From Tunturiibacter gelidiferens (GTDB lineage Bacteria > Acidobacteriota > Terriglobia > Terriglobales > Acidobacteriaceae): a stretch of DNA of 64,000 nt. Of the stretch, positions 37,894 to 46,481 are shown piece by piece. Both the position numbers and the translations under genes were made by a program. Under the pieces are notes generated by a model that worked only from the letters and a program-made list of their open reading frames with translations, did not search any database and had not been told where the DNA came from. The stretch covers positions 1,116,001-1,180,000 of the forward strand of contig NZ_JACCCV010000001.1 of the NCBI RefSeq assembly GCF_013410115.1. The letters run 5' to 3'. How positions within the stretch are numbered: position 1 is the stretch's first letter; the number at the start of each line of letters is the position of its first letter.

Positions 37894-37978
37894 TCGCGAC
37901 CAACGGAAGCGCCACCCGAAGGGGTATACCCGTCACGAAGTGACCGCACCGCGCGCAGCGGGCCCGGCCGGCAGGCCA
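37894..37978 (+). repeat. Three-hairpin dispersed repeat, copy C
   Basis: Begins CGCGACCAACGG and GGTATACCCG as in copy B, then TCAC-GAA-GTGA (37933-37943), CCGC-GCGCA-GCGG (37949-37961) and GGCC-GGCA-GGCC (37966-37977). Loops GAA, GCGCA and GGCA are identical to copy B while stems differ by paired changes. It lies 30 bases after a stop codon. Confidence 0.85.
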
Positions 37979-38014
37979 CTTCTCACAAACCCCGGAAAAC
38001 ACGCCAAACAATCC

Positions 38015-38044
38015 TTGACGCAATCCCCGAACCGCCAGTAAGAT
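38015..38044 (+). promoter_or_regulatory. Probable promoter upstream of rplM
   Basis: TTGACG (38015-38020), 18-base spacer, TAAGAT (38039-38044). The predicted RNA would start near 38050, leaving about 330 bases before the rplM start codon. Confidence 0.6.
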
Positions 38045-38049
38045 TAAAT

Positions 38050-38300
38050 CTCGCGCAGTCTCGCGTCTGTACGTCTGTGTCAGTACCACTCTCAGGCGGG
38101 TCAGGTCACCGAGACATCCGTGGTGGATCCACTGGGGAGCAGCCTTCAACATAGCCGCCCCTGAAGCACCCATCCCATAGGTTTGTGCGTAGTCCAGGTA
38201 AAGCGGTTTGTTCCGCGCGTCTTGGGGAGAAATCTCTCCTGTCCGCACATCGCCTTGCTCTGGAACAAACGTTCTTTCGGGCTCTTTCATTTTTTCTTTT
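38050..38300 (+). ncRNA. Candidate structured RNA or rplM leader
   Basis: A gene-free stretch just after a good promoter with several possible stems: TCAGG...CCTGA around 38092-38165; ATCC-GTGGT-GGAT (38116-38128); GCGG-TTTGTT-CCGC near 38200-38215; GGAGA-AATC-TCTCC near 38222-38240; and a long-range 9-bp pairing GTTTGTTCC with GGAACAAAC, mutually exclusive with the GCGG hairpin. It ends in CTTTCATTTTTTCTTTT. GGTCAGGTC and GAGCAGCC resemble the two sides of the SRP RNA helix-8 loop, but the apical part is too long for a normal SRP RNA. Could be an L13-responsive leader or a separate small RNA. Confidence 0.35.
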
Positions 38301-38382
38301 AGCGAACCATCAACCTCGCACCACCTTCTTCATGCACCACGCCGAACACTGAAGACGGCAGAAACAAGGAGTAACCCAAACG

Positions 38383-38886
38383 ATGTCCACCACGATTCCA
38401 AGTGGCAAAGATATTAAGCGCAAGTGGTACGTGCTTGATGCCAGCGGCAAGACCCTCGGACGCCTCGCCACACAGGCCGCCTCCGTCCTCGCCGGCAAGA
38501 CCAGCCCCCTCTACACCCCTTACATCGATATGGGCGATCACGTCGTTATCATCAACGCCGAAAAGATCGTGCTGACCGGCCTCAAGTCTGACCAGAAGCT
38601 CTATCGCCGCTACACCGGATTCCCCGGTGGTCTCCGCGAAGAGTCCTTCATCAAGCTGCTCGCCCGTCGCCCCGAAGCCATCGTCGAACAGGCCGTCAAG
38701 GGCATGCTTCCCAAGTCCAAGCTCGGCCGCCAGATGGCCACCAAGCTCAAGGTCTACAAGGGAGCTCAGCACCCCCACCTCGCACAGCAGCCCGTTGCCA
38801 TGGACTTCCATGCCAGCAACGCGCCCAAGGTTCTCACCTCCAAGGTCATGGTGCCGGCGCATCCTGCCCACTCGCTCGAAGGCTAA
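38383..38886 (+). CDS. rplM: 50S ribosomal protein L13
   Basis: A 167-residue ribosomal protein; L13 is usually 140-150 residues, so there are short extensions at both ends. [76 protein letters not shown] and the [10 protein letters not shown] stretch are canonical. AAGGAG lies 11 bases upstream. Cotranscribed with rpsI as in most bacteria. Confidence 0.98.
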   Translation: MSTTIPSGKDIKRKWYVLDASGKTLGRLATQAASVLAGKTSPLYTPYIDMGDHVVIINAEKIVLTGLKSDQKLYRRYTGFPGGLREESFIKLLARRPEAIVEQAVKGMLPKSKLGRQMATKLKVYKGAQHPHLAQQPVAMDFHASNAPKVLTSKVMVPAHPAHSLEG

Positions 38887-38962
38887 GCATCCCCTCCCGT
38901 TCTAAGGGAGCAAACGAAGTTTGGGGCATCAGCCCCGGGTTTTCAAAAGTTCAAGGAGCACC

Positions 38963-39358
38963 ATGGCAGATCTGATTCAGTACTACGGAACCGGCCGTCG
39001 CAAGTCCTCGATCGCACGCGTCTTCCTGCGTCCAGGCAGCGGCAAATTCACCGTCAACAAAAAAGAGTGTGACGTCTACTTCGTCACCGCTCAACAGCGC
39101 GCAGCCGCCAAGCGGTCGCTCGGCATCGCTGACATCGGCGAGACCTTCGACGTCATCACCACCGTAAAGGGTGGCGGCGTCATGGGCCAGGCCGACGCCG
39201 TCAAACTCGGCATCGCACGCGCCCTCATGGTATTCAACCCCGAGCTCCGCAAGGCGCTCAAGGCAGAAGGCCTCGTTACCCGCGACTCGCGTGGTAAAGA
39301 GCGCAAGAAGTACGGTCAGAAGGGCGCTCGCGCTCGCTTCCAGTTCTCCAAACGGTAA
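38963..39358 (+). CDS. rpsI: 30S ribosomal protein S9
   Basis: A 131-residue ribosomal protein with [19 protein letters not shown] at the start, [19 protein letters not shown] in the middle and the tRNA-contacting basic C-terminus [16 protein letters not shown] stands 4 bases before ATG. Follows rplM by 76 bases and is followed by an 18-bp hairpin. Confidence 0.98.
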   Translation: MADLIQYYGTGRRKSSIARVFLRPGSGKFTVNKKECDVYFVTAQQRAAAKRSLGIADIGETFDVITTVKGGGVMGQADAVKLGIARALMVFNPELRKALKAEGLVTRDSRGKERKKYGQKGARARFQFSKR

Positions 39359-39373
39359 TTGGAATGCAGCCTT

Positions 39374-39414
39374 TAGCTGTTGGCTCTTAGCTTTTCGCTA
39401 AGAGCCAACAGCTA
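39374..39414. repeat. Perfect 18-bp hairpin between rpsI and rpsB
   Basis: Arms 39374-39391 and 39397-39414 (TAGCTGTTGGCTCTTAGC and its complement) with a 5-base loop TTTTC, followed by more AGCTAATAGCTAAAAGCT-like sequence. No T run after it, so it is more like a mobile palindromic repeat or RNA-processing hairpin than a simple terminator. Confidence 0.85.
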
Positions 39415-39543
39415 ATAGCTAAAAGCTGGCTTTCGCATCACCCGCAGGCTTCAACCCTTGCGGCAAGGAGTCAAATCTCCCTTACGAGGGATCAATCCAG
39501 GCACCGGCACCACGGTACCGGCTGTCTTAACCAAGGAGCTACA

Positions 39544-40479
39544 TTGGCAAACATCACTATGAAAGAACTGCTCGAAGCTGGCGTTCACTTCGGGCATCAG
39601 ACCAAGCGCTGGAACCCCAAGATGAAGGAGTACATCTTCGGCGAGCGCAACGGCATTTACATCATCGACCTTCAAAAGACCCTCAAGATGTTCAAAGAGG
39701 CCTCGAAGTTCGTCACCGATCTCACCTCCACCGGCAAGCTCATCCTCTTCGTCGGTACCAAGCGCCAGGCACAGGATGCCATCGCCGAAGAAGCCACCCG
39801 CGCCGGAATGCCCTACATCAACAGCCGCTGGCTCGGTGGTCTACTCACCAACTGGGTCACCGTGCAGAAGTCGGTAAAGCGCCTCACCGAACTCGACGAC
39901 ATGTCGACCGACGGCCGCTACGAGCTCCTCACCAAGAAGGAAGTCATCAAGCTCGAGCGCGAGCGCAAGCACCTCACCACCAACCTCGCCGGTATCAAGA
40001 CCATGAAGCGCCTTCCTGACGCCATCTTCGTCGTTGACTCCAACAACGAAGCCATCGCCGTCGCCGAAGCCCGAAAGCTTGGCATCCCGGTCGTCGCCGT
40101 CGTCGACACCAACTGCGACCCCACCGTCGTCGACTACGTCATCCCCGGCAACGACGACGCCCTCCGCGCCATCCGCCTCTTCACCACGAAGATCGCCGAT
40201 TCCGCCTACGAAGGCGTCCAAATGGTCTCCGAGAAGGCGTTCGCCACTGAGTCCGCTGACGTTCAGCCCCTCGCAGTCTCCCCCGAGTACGTCGGTGAAG
40301 ATGGCGAGATCGAAGGCGTAGAAGTCCACGCCGCTGCCGAGCCCACCGAAGCTGCTCCCGAAGAAGACGAGACCGTCGACCTCGCTGCAGTCCTCGGCGG
40401 AAACATCCGCAAGGCTCCTTCGGCCGCCTCCGAGCCCGAAGCCGAGTCCGAGCCCATCTCAGCCCAGGCCGCCGTCTAG
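39544..40479 (+). CDS. rpsB: 30S ribosomal protein S2, with acidic C-terminal extension
   Basis: A 311-residue S2. The start is TTG: it gives the canonical [20 protein letters not shown] and has AAGGAG 5 bases upstream; the next ATG would drop five conserved residues. [32 protein letters not shown] and [19 protein letters not shown] are typical. After about residue 230 a 75-residue Glu/Ala-rich tail ([17 protein letters not shown]) exceeds the usual 240-residue length. A hairpin GCCGGTACCGTGGTGCCGG lies in its leader. Confidence 0.97.
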   Translation: MANITMKELLEAGVHFGHQTKRWNPKMKEYIFGERNGIYIIDLQKTLKMFKEASKFVTDLTSTGKLILFVGTKRQAQDAIAEEATRAGMPYINSRWLGGLLTNWVTVQKSVKRLTELDDMSTDGRYELLTKKEVIKLERERKHLTTNLAGIKTMKRLPDAIFVVDSNNEAIAVAEARKLGIPVVAVVDTNCDPTVVDYVIPGNDDALRAIRLFTTKIADSAYEGVQMVSEKAFATESADVQPLAVSPEYVGEDGEIEGVEVHAAAEPTEAAPEEDETVDLAAVLGGNIRKAPSAASEPEAESEPISAQAAV

Positions 40480-40560
40480 CACCATCTATCGTGCCGAAAG
40501 GCCGTCGCAAGGGAAGGGCAGGGCATTAGCCGTGCCGTAACCGTCTCTTGTTATTTTGGT

Positions 40561-40590
40561 GGGGCGCGGGCATCCAGCCCGCGCCCCTTT
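40561..40590 (+). terminator. Intercistronic hairpin between rpsB and tsf
   Basis: Perfect 11-bp GC-rich stem GGGGCGCGGGC / GCCCGCGCCCC, loop ATCCA, followed by TTT. Position inside the rpsB-tsf unit suggests partial termination or mRNA processing that sets the S2 to EF-Ts ratio. Confidence 0.7.
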
Positions 40591-40620
40591 CGCAGAAACC
40601 GCAACTCAAGGAAACTCACA

Positions 40621-41283
40621 ATGACTGAAACCGCCGTAAAGATCGACGCAAAACTCGTCAAAGAACTCCGTGAAAAGTCCGGCGCCCCTATGGGCGACTG
40701 CCTCAAGGCCCTGCAAGAAGCCAAAGGTGAGATGGAAGCCGCCTTCGTCGTCCTCCGCAAGCGCGGCATGGCCTCGGCCGCCAAGAAAGCGACCCGCACC
40801 ACCAACGAAGGCGCAGTCGGAACCTACATCCACGCCGGCGGCAAGATCGGTGTTCTCCTCGAACTCAACTGCGAGTCCGACTTCGTAGCCCGCACCGAAG
40901 ACTTCCAGGAGCTTCTCCGCGACGTCGCCATGCACATCGCCGCCGTCGACCCGCGCTTCGTCAGCCGCGAAGACGTCACCGAAGCCGACCTCGAGCGCGA
41001 GAAGGACGTCTACCGCGCCCAGGCCGCAGCCTCCGGCAAGCCCGCCGAGATCATCGAGAAGATGCTCACCGGCAAGCTCGCCAAGTTCTACGAAGAGTTC
41101 TGCCTCCTCGACCAGCCCTTCATCAAGGAAGCCTCGCAGACCATCGGCCAGCTCATCGCCAGCAAAGTCGCCAAGCTCGGCGAGAACATCAGCGTCCGCC
41201 GCTTCGCCCGCTTCAAGGTAGGCGCCACCGACTGGACCGTAGCCCAGGCCAAGGCAGCCGTCACCGAAGAAGCCGCCTCCTAA
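40621..41283 (+). CDS. tsf: Elongation factor Ts
   Basis: A 220-residue nucleotide-exchange factor for EF-Tu. The N-terminal UBA-like part reads KLVKELREKSGAPMGDCLKALQEAKGEMEAA, followed by the Phe-containing EF-Tu-contacting CESDFVARTEDFQEL. It is the short form with a single dimerisation core, as in many non-enteric bacteria. Same strand as rpsB, 141 bases downstream, and ended by a strong terminator. Confidence 0.97.
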   Translation: MTETAVKIDAKLVKELREKSGAPMGDCLKALQEAKGEMEAAFVVLRKRGMASAAKKATRTTNEGAVGTYIHAGGKIGVLLELNCESDFVARTEDFQELLRDVAMHIAAVDPRFVSREDVTEADLEREKDVYRAQAAASGKPAEIIEKMLTGKLAKFYEEFCLLDQPFIKEASQTIGQLIASKVAKLGENISVRRFARFKVGATDWTVAQAKAAVTEEAAS

Positions 41284-41305
41284 TCTGTAACCATCATCGA
41301 TACAA

Positions 41306-41340
41306 AAAGCCCGGGCCACCAGCCCGGGCTTTATGTTTTT
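41306..41340 (+). terminator. Terminator of the rpsB-tsf unit
   Basis: Perfect 11-bp stem AAAGCCCGGGC / GCCCGGGCTTT with loop CACCA, then ATGTTTTT. Confidence 0.92.
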
Positions 41341-41701
41341 AGCCTGTCATCAAGTTTTAACTGCGAGAATCGTCATCTCGACCGAAGTCGCGCAGTCTTA
41401 TCGCGCGACGTAGTGGACAGACCCCTGCATTTTGCCTGAGCCGGCGCCTCTTCCTTGAACAGGTCTCGCTTGACTCGCTACCTCACCTCCACTAATCTCC
41501 AACCATGCACTTCGCCTCTGCAGCCCGGTATTGTTGTCCGCCCAGCCTCTAGGCTGACGACACCTCAGGGCACCGCAGACCCCTCCAGATCAATCGTCAG
41601 TCGAACATCCAAGCGCTCTTTTCCCGCTTTGACCTCCGGTCAGGCATCCCTTCCCGCGCCGACATCTCAGCCAACGACGATCAATCACGGAGACTACACC
41701 G
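41341..41701. other. Intergenic region with a repeat-like element
   Basis: 361 bases without a supportable gene. From about 41370 to 41435 stands CATCTCGACCGAAGTCGCGC ... CGCGCGACGTAGTGGACAG, with internal self-complementarity (GTCGCGC / GCGCGAC). I recall similar elements scattered in Acidobacteria genomes, but only one copy is in this window. Confidence 0.4.
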
Positions 41702-42142
41702 ATGCGCAGACTCATAAGCCTTCCTCTCGCTGTCCTCACTCTCATCGCACCCATCACGATTAAGGCTCAAGCCACAGCACCCACTCCTGCAAAGCCCTAT
41801 CTCGTCGAGTGGGTCTACCGAGTCCAATACGGCCACCAGGATGAGTGGTGGTCTCTCTTCCGCAAGTATCAAATCGCCGCCCTCGACCGTGAGCAGCAGC
41901 TCGGTTACATAACCAGCTACACCGTCTATGGCCCCGGTCTGCACACCTCGGAGGACAGCCGCTGGGACTACCGCATCGTCATCACCTACAAGGACCAACC
42001 CTCCTCCACTCACGAAGGCGAAGTCCTCCACCAACTCTTCTCCGACCAGAGCACCCTCCACAAAGAAGAGAACCGCCGATGGGAACTTACCTCGAACCAC
42101 TACGATCTCCCTATCCAGATCGTCGATCCCCACGCAGAATAA
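41702..42142 (+). CDS. Small exported protein of unknown function
   Basis: A 146-residue protein with a signal peptide ([17 protein letters not shown]..., cut after IKAQA). Mature part [39 protein letters not shown] and [14 protein letters not shown] suggests a ferredoxin-like alpha/beta (dimeric barrel) fold, here exported. No function known. 70 bases before the carbonic anhydrase on the same strand. Confidence 0.85.
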   Translation: MRRLISLPLAVLTLIAPITIKAQATAPTPAKPYLVEWVYRVQYGHQDEWWSLFRKYQIAALDREQQLGYITSYTVYGPGLHTSEDSRWDYRIVITYKDQPSSTHEGEVLHQLFSDQSTLHKEENRRWELTSNHYDLPIQIVDPHAE

Positions 42143-42212
42143 TCCGCACCATCATCCCACCATAAATTCGCCACAACCCACGATCGAACCACCACACTCA
42201 GGAGACACCACC

Positions 42213-42797
42213 ATGAGTAAGATCCTTACCGAAGTCCTCTCCGCCAACGAATCCTATGCCAGCAACTTCGGCGAAAAATCCAAACTAGCCCTCCCACCAG
42301 CCCGCGGCTTTGCCATCCTTACCTGTATGGACGCCCGCCTCGACCCCGCCAAATACGCAGGCCTCGCCGAAGGAGACGCCCACGTTATCCGCAACGCCGG
42401 CGGCCGCGCCTCAGACGACGCCATCCGCTCCCTCGTCATCAGCTACAAGCTTCTCGGCACCAAAGAGTTCTTCGTCATCCACCACACCGACTGCGGCATG
42501 CAGTTCTTCACCAACGATGTCATCCGCGGCCTCCTCGCCAACAGTCTCGAAACCGCAGCCCTCACCCCCGAAGGCTTCAAAGATGTGGGCAAAGGCCCAG
42601 GCTCCACAGCAGCCGAGTTCGTCGAGTTCCTCACCATCAAAGACCAGGCCCAGTCCGTCCTCGCCGACGTAACTCGCATCCGCACCAGCCCGCTCGTGCC
42701 GAAGTCCATCCCCATCTACGGCTACATCTACGACGTAAAATCCGGCAAACTCATAGAGGTCTCCGCCGCGACTGCAGCCGGCCAAGCCCTTCTATAA
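42213..42797 (+). CDS. Beta-class carbonic anhydrase
   Basis: A 194-residue cytosolic zinc enzyme converting CO2 and bicarbonate. The zinc ligands and catalytic Asp-Arg pair are in [11 protein letters not shown] (C-x-D-x-R) and [12 protein letters not shown] (H-x-x-C). [20 protein letters not shown] and the C-terminal [15 protein letters not shown] complete the small beta-CA type (Rv1284-like). GGAGA lies 8 bases upstream. A short degenerate copy of its start occurs 1.45 kb downstream. Confidence 0.95.
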   Translation: MSKILTEVLSANESYASNFGEKSKLALPPARGFAILTCMDARLDPAKYAGLAEGDAHVIRNAGGRASDDAIRSLVISYKLLGTKEFFVIHHTDCGMQFFTNDVIRGLLANSLETAALTPEGFKDVGKGPGSTAAEFVEFLTIKDQAQSVLADVTRIRTSPLVPKSIPIYGYIYDVKSGKLIEVSAATAAGQALL

Positions 42798-42884
42798 AAC
42801 TGGCGAAGAAGGTCGTCATCCTGACCCTGAGCGTCGAAACCCAGAAGCAAACCACTTACCCTGAGCGCTCACCATGCAGGAAAG

Positions 42885-42901
42885 CCCGGATACTGTCCGG
42901 G
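42885..42901 (-). terminator. Terminator after the DUF-like small exported gene
   Basis: Minus-strand stem CCCGGA / TCCGGG with loop CAGTA, then GCTTTCC; 42 bases after the stop at 42943. Confidence 0.55.
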
Positions 42902-42942
42902 ATTCCGCTCAATCCGTACTAGTTAAGCAGGCTGACGACCTT

Positions 42943-43407
42943 CTACTGCCAATGCCCAGCCTTCTCAGCGTTATCCACAATCGTATGAGCGTAGTCGATT
43001 TCAGCGATTGCATGGTTTCGAAGCTGTTTCGCCTGCGGCAGCTCCTCCGCGTTCTCCAGATCCTTGTGCGCGCTCAGAAGCAGCTCGTTGGCCTTGTGGA
43101 AACGGTCCCGCGGACTCAGGCCCGGATCGACTTTATAGGAATCATGCAGGCTCTTATCCTCATCGATCGACGCCTGCTTGATCTCGCTCACCGCCGCATC
43201 AATGTGTTTTGTCGCCGCATCGGCGTCGCGCTTCACCGGCTCTGGCGCCGACATTCCTTCATTCAGATACCGCCGCGCTGCACGCAGGTCGCTGAGCGCA
43301 TGCTGATAAGCCGGGTGAGCACCAGGTGCCCCTTGTGCCTGAACCACCGGGACCGCTGTCACCATCAGAGTAGCGGCTAAGATTGCAAACCGCATATTCA
43401 ATGCCAT
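42943..43407 (-). CDS. Small exported helical protein, paralogue 1
   Basis: A 154-residue protein with a signal peptide (cut after VVQAQG). The mature chain is all-helical: HPAYQHALSDLRAARRYLNE, DAATKHIDAAVSEIKQASID, FHKANELLLSAHKDLENAEE and RNHAIAEIDYAHTIVDNAEK. About 60% identical by eye to the gene at 44870. Repeated Ala/His/Asp helices suggest a four-helix bundle. GGAG lies 7 bases before the ATG. Function unknown. Confidence 0.88.
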   Translation of the reverse strand: MALNMRFAILAATLMVTAVPVVQAQGAPGAHPAYQHALSDLRAARRYLNEGMSAPEPVKRDADAATKHIDAAVSEIKQASIDEDKSLHDSYKVDPGLSPRDRFHKANELLLSAHKDLENAEELPQAKQLRNHAIAEIDYAHTIVDNAEKAGHWQ

Positions 43408-43666
43408 ATTTATCTCCTTCTTATGCCTTTGGAGTGTTGCGTAAAATCTCAAACCATCTTGGAGGACGTGGTCTTCGCCCAAACTCGCAACTGCCCGTCC
43501 GCACAGCACGAGCGAAGACCCAGACAATACTCCAGTGATAGATGCAAGTGTTGGCCCTTGGGAAGTACGACCCGTAAGTCACAGCAACGGAACGTGTCAT
43601 CGTCGCGAAAACCAGTGAGCGAAATAATCCCGCAGCCGTCTAACCACGATCAAGGAGTGTCACGCC

Positions 43667-43691
43667 ATGAGCAAGATCCTCCCGAAGTCCG
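43667..43691 (+). pseudogene. Degenerate copy of the carbonic anhydrase start
   Basis: ATGAGCAAGATCCT-CCGAAGTCC (one base removed here) matches the carbonic anhydrase start ATGAGTAAGATCCT..CCGAAGTCC apart from two substitutions and a one-base gap, and the upstream ACCACGATCAAGGAG...CCATG also resembles that gene's leader. The frame ends after 27 codons. It looks like the leftover of a duplicated segment. Confidence 0.45.
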
Positions 43692-43695
43692 CGCC

Positions 43696-44655
43696 TCAAC
43701 GCGAAGACACGGAGTACTGCACCAGCACCCCATTCACAAAATCCGCCTGAACCCTCTCATCCTTGCTCTTATACGTGCATGAGGTGATCCCCATCCCATT
43801 CTCTGTTCGGTCATGCGCCTCCACCGCCGGGCCATACAGAGCCTCCACCTGATCTCTGCTCATCCCTTTCTTCAAACTCTGCGCCGGATCAGCACCATTG
43901 TCCGAGGGATGCACCGCCAGTCCCGTACCTTCGCCCGGAGCCCCTCCAGCGGGATGCGCCCCGTCAGCCCCCGTCGCGTCTCCCGAAAACGAGACATACT
44001 GCGCCAGCGCACTCTCAATCACCTGCGGCGTCAATAAATCCCCCATCGCTCGTGCGTTCAATTTGATATTGAATCGCGACCCACCCTGTTGCCGCTTCAT
44101 CGCCACCTGCCCCGTCCTTCTTTCAGCATCATCCTGGGCTCGCGCGCTATCGATCCGATTACGCCTCTCGCGCTCAGACCTCACATAATCAAGTTCACGC
44201 TGCAACGAGCGCCGCTTATCCGGATCGTTTTCGTTGCTGATCTGGTTCTCCAGATCCTTCTCCCGGTCGCTCTTCTCCGCTGGCGTGAAGTGGACCGCAG
44301 TATCCGTGTTATCCCCCGCTGTCCCATATCCCCCACCGCCAAGCTGAAACTCGACGTTATCCTTGTTCACCTTTACCTTCGTGACCATCACCGTATCGCC
44401 CCGCTGCAGCGACACCCCGAACTGCTTCAACCGGTCTCCATAGCTCTTCGCGTCCAGCGGCTGAGGCCGGTTCGGATAGATGTCCACACCCTTCTGCGTC
44501 CCCGGCATATCCATCTTCACAACCACCTGCTTGCCTTCAAAGAAAGAGGAAAGAGCCTCCGGGTTCTGCGCCGCCACGCGAGACGCACCCACCAAAACAA
44601 GTACAACCCAAGCCAGCGAACAGAAACCCACCGACAACCAGCGGCATCGACGCAT
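43696..44655 (-). CDS. Exported protein with C-terminal BamE/SmpA-like domain
   Basis: A 319-residue protein with a signal peptide (cut after RVAAQ). Residues 30-110 look like a beta domain (GKQVVVKMDMPGTQKGVDIY, VMVTKVKVNKDNVEFQLGGG), then a charged coiled coil (EKDLENQISNENDPDKRRSL ... ERERRNRIDSARA), and a C-terminal segment KKGMSRDQVEALYGPAVEAH ... VQADFVNGVLVQYSVSS that matches the SmpA/OmlA pattern (helix-turn, small beta sheet). Unusual combination; function unknown. Lies between the two paralogous small exported genes. Confidence 0.8.
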   Translation of the reverse strand: MRRCRWLSVGFCSLAWVVLVLVGASRVAAQNPEALSSFFEGKQVVVKMDMPGTQKGVDIYPNRPQPLDAKSYGDRLKQFGVSLQRGDTVMVTKVKVNKDNVEFQLGGGGYGTAGDNTDTAVHFTPAEKSDREKDLENQISNENDPDKRRSLQRELDYVRSERERRNRIDSARAQDDAERRTGQVAMKRQQGGSRFNIKLNARAMGDLLTPQVIESALAQYVSFSGDATGADGAHPAGGAPGEGTGLAVHPSDNGADPAQSLKKGMSRDQVEALYGPAVEAHDRTENGMGITSCTYKSKDERVQADFVNGVLVQYSVSSR

Positions 44656-44814
44656 CGCACCTCCTCCACTATCTACCCGCGAATAGAAAAAAAGGCCCTG
44701 GGATTATGCAGTTCAGAACGAAATTATCACAGCCTCTTCTCCATCTTTCAATTCTCTCTTCCGCTGAATCACCCGAATGAAAAAAGAGCTCCAAGCGTGC
44801 TCAGACTAAAGCAC

Positions 44815-44856
44815 AAATACGAGAGGGGAGCGCACTAACGCTCCCCTCTCGTATTT
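44815..44856 (-). terminator. Perfect 18-bp hairpin terminator
   Basis: Arms AAATACGAGAGGGGAGCG and its complement with loop CACTAA (or its complement). On the minus strand it ends in TATTT, 14 bases after the stop at 44870. A-rich and T-rich flanks could let it work in both directions. Confidence 0.8.
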
Positions 44857-44869
44857 CAAGCGACAGCGC

Positions 44870-45334
44870 CTACTCCCAGTGAGCCGTGCGCTCCGCATTG
44901 TCCACAATCGTATGCGCGTAATCGATCTCCGCGATCGCATGGTTCCGAAGTTGACGCGCCTGCGGTCCGTCTTCGGCGCGCTCCAGATCCCTGTGCGCCG
45001 CAAGCAGAAGCTCATTAGCTTTGCGGAACCGGTCATGCGCGCTCAGACCAGTATCGATGTGGAACGGATCGTTCAAGCCTTTACCATCATCGATCGAAGC
45101 CTGCTTGATCATGTTGATCGCCGCATCGATGTGGTGAATCGCCTCATTATCCTCTCGCTTTACCGGCGCCCATGCCCATCCATCATTCAGATAATGCCGT
45201 GCCGCGCGAAGATCGCTAAGCGCATGCAGATAGGCAGGGTGGGGTCCCGGAACCTCTTGCGCCTGCACCGTCATCGGCGCCGCTGCTGCAACAATACCGG
45301 CTGTCAAAACCATCAAACGTACTTTGCTGAACAT
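44870..45334 (-). CDS. Small exported helical protein, paralogue 2
   Basis: A 154-residue protein, same length and helix pattern as the gene at 42943: HPAYLHALSDLRAARHYLND, EAIHHIDAAINMIKQASIDD, FRKANELLLAAHRDLERAED and RNHAIAEIDYAHTIVDNAER. Signal peptide cut after MTVQAQ. Ribosome site GGAGAAAGTAA-ATG. The two copies flank the BamE-like gene, all on the same strand, suggesting local duplication. Confidence 0.88.
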   Translation of the reverse strand: MFSKVRLMVLTAGIVAAAAPMTVQAQEVPGPHPAYLHALSDLRAARHYLNDGWAWAPVKREDNEAIHHIDAAINMIKQASIDDGKGLNDPFHIDTGLSAHDRFRKANELLLAAHRDLERAEDGPQARQLRNHAIAEIDYAHTIVDNAERTAHWE

Positions 45335-45522
45335 TTACTTTCTCCTTGGGCTGCGTCGTATCGTGCCCGCACCCAGCAATACCCACCTTAACCCGCAAAG
45401 ATGTGCACAACCTTTACAAGCTCCACCAAAGTTGTAAACAAAATCTGGTGTCGAGCCGTCTATAGGCTCGAATTTAACCACCCAATAATCTTCCCCTCCA
45501 CCATGCGATACTTAGTTCTGAC

Positions 45523-46227
45523 ATGTACAAAAGAGTCCTCCTCAAGATCTCAGGCGAAGCCCTGGCTGCAGGCAAAGGTTTTGGCATTGACGCCGTTTTC
45601 ATTCACAAAATAGCCGCTGAGATCGCCGCCGTCCACGCCCTCGGCTGCGAGATCGCCATCGTAGTCGGTGGTGGGAACTTCTTTCGCGGCGTCGCCCAGC
45701 AGGCAATCGACATGGACCGCGTCGCCGCCGATCACATGGGCATGCTCTCCACTGTTATCAACGCCATCGCCCTTCAAGACGCCATCGAGAAGCTGGGCCT
45801 CTTCTGCCGTGTCATGTCCGCCATCGAGATGCACGAGGTCGCCGAGCCCTACATCCGCCGCCGCGCCATGCGCCACCTCGAAAAGAACCGCATCGTCATC
45901 TTCGCCGCCGGAACCGGCAACCCCTTCTTCTCCACCGACACCGCCGCCAGCCTCCGCGCCATGGAGATCAAGGCCGACATCCTCCTCAAGGCCACCTCCG
46001 TCGACGGCATCTACACTGCCGACCCCAAGGTCGATGACAAAGCCACAAAATTCGAACAGATCACCTACAGCGAGATGCTCCGCCTCAACCTCCGCGTCAT
46101 GGACACTACCGCCGTCTCCCTCTGTCGCGACAACAACATGCCCATGATGGTCTTCAGCATGCGCGAGCCCGGCAACATCGTTCGCGTCGTCAGCGGCGAA
46201 AAAATCGGCTCCCTCGTCACAGCCTGA
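45523..46227 (+). CDS. pyrH: UMP kinase PyrH
   Basis: A 234-residue amino-acid-kinase-fold enzyme phosphorylating UMP. It starts [20 protein letters not shown], with [31 protein letters not shown], the [17 protein letters not shown] loop and [13 protein letters not shown]. No clear Shine-Dalgarno precedes the ATG. In many bacteria pyrH follows rpsB-tsf directly; here 4.2 kb of accessory genes separate them. A 7-bp hairpin TCGAGCC / GGCTCGA lies 50 bases upstream. Confidence 0.97.
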   Translation: MYKRVLLKISGEALAAGKGFGIDAVFIHKIAAEIAAVHALGCEIAIVVGGGNFFRGVAQQAIDMDRVAADHMGMLSTVINAIALQDAIEKLGLFCRVMSAIEMHEVAEPYIRRRAMRHLEKNRIVIFAAGTGNPFFSTDTAASLRAMEIKADILLKATSVDGIYTADPKVDDKATKFEQITYSEMLRLNLRVMDTTAVSLCRDNNMPMMVFSMREPGNIVRVVSGEKIGSLVTA

Positions 46228-46266
46228 TCGGCTGAGATCGGTCGTTCTTGCCGTTGCCGTCCTTTT

Positions 46267-46291
46267 GTTGTCATCCCCGCTAGGGATCTGC
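46267..46291 (+). repeat. Short dispersed repeat, copy 1
   Basis: TTGTCATCCCCGCTAGGGAT followed by CTGC, preceded by GTTCTTGCCGTTGCCGTCC; nearly the same string occurs at 47832. Confidence 0.6.
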
Positions 46292-46481
46292 GTTTGTTCT
46301 TGCCCTTACGTATCCTTTCGCAGCGAAGCGGAGAAACCTGCCGTCGTCCCATGCCCTCCGGCTCGAAATCACGGAAGTTGATGCGAATTATGTCGTCTTC
46401 CGTGTACCCTCGCGCGTCCAATCCTAAGAAACCGCGTTAGACAGAGTTGAACGGTACTATCCCATTCAAGCAGGACGTATA

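Noticed and set aside
38090-38170. SRP (4.5S) RNA gene
   Set aside because: GGTCAGGTC and AGCAGCC match the core loop, but no short GNRA-capped apex joins them; kept only as an unassigned structured RNA candidate.
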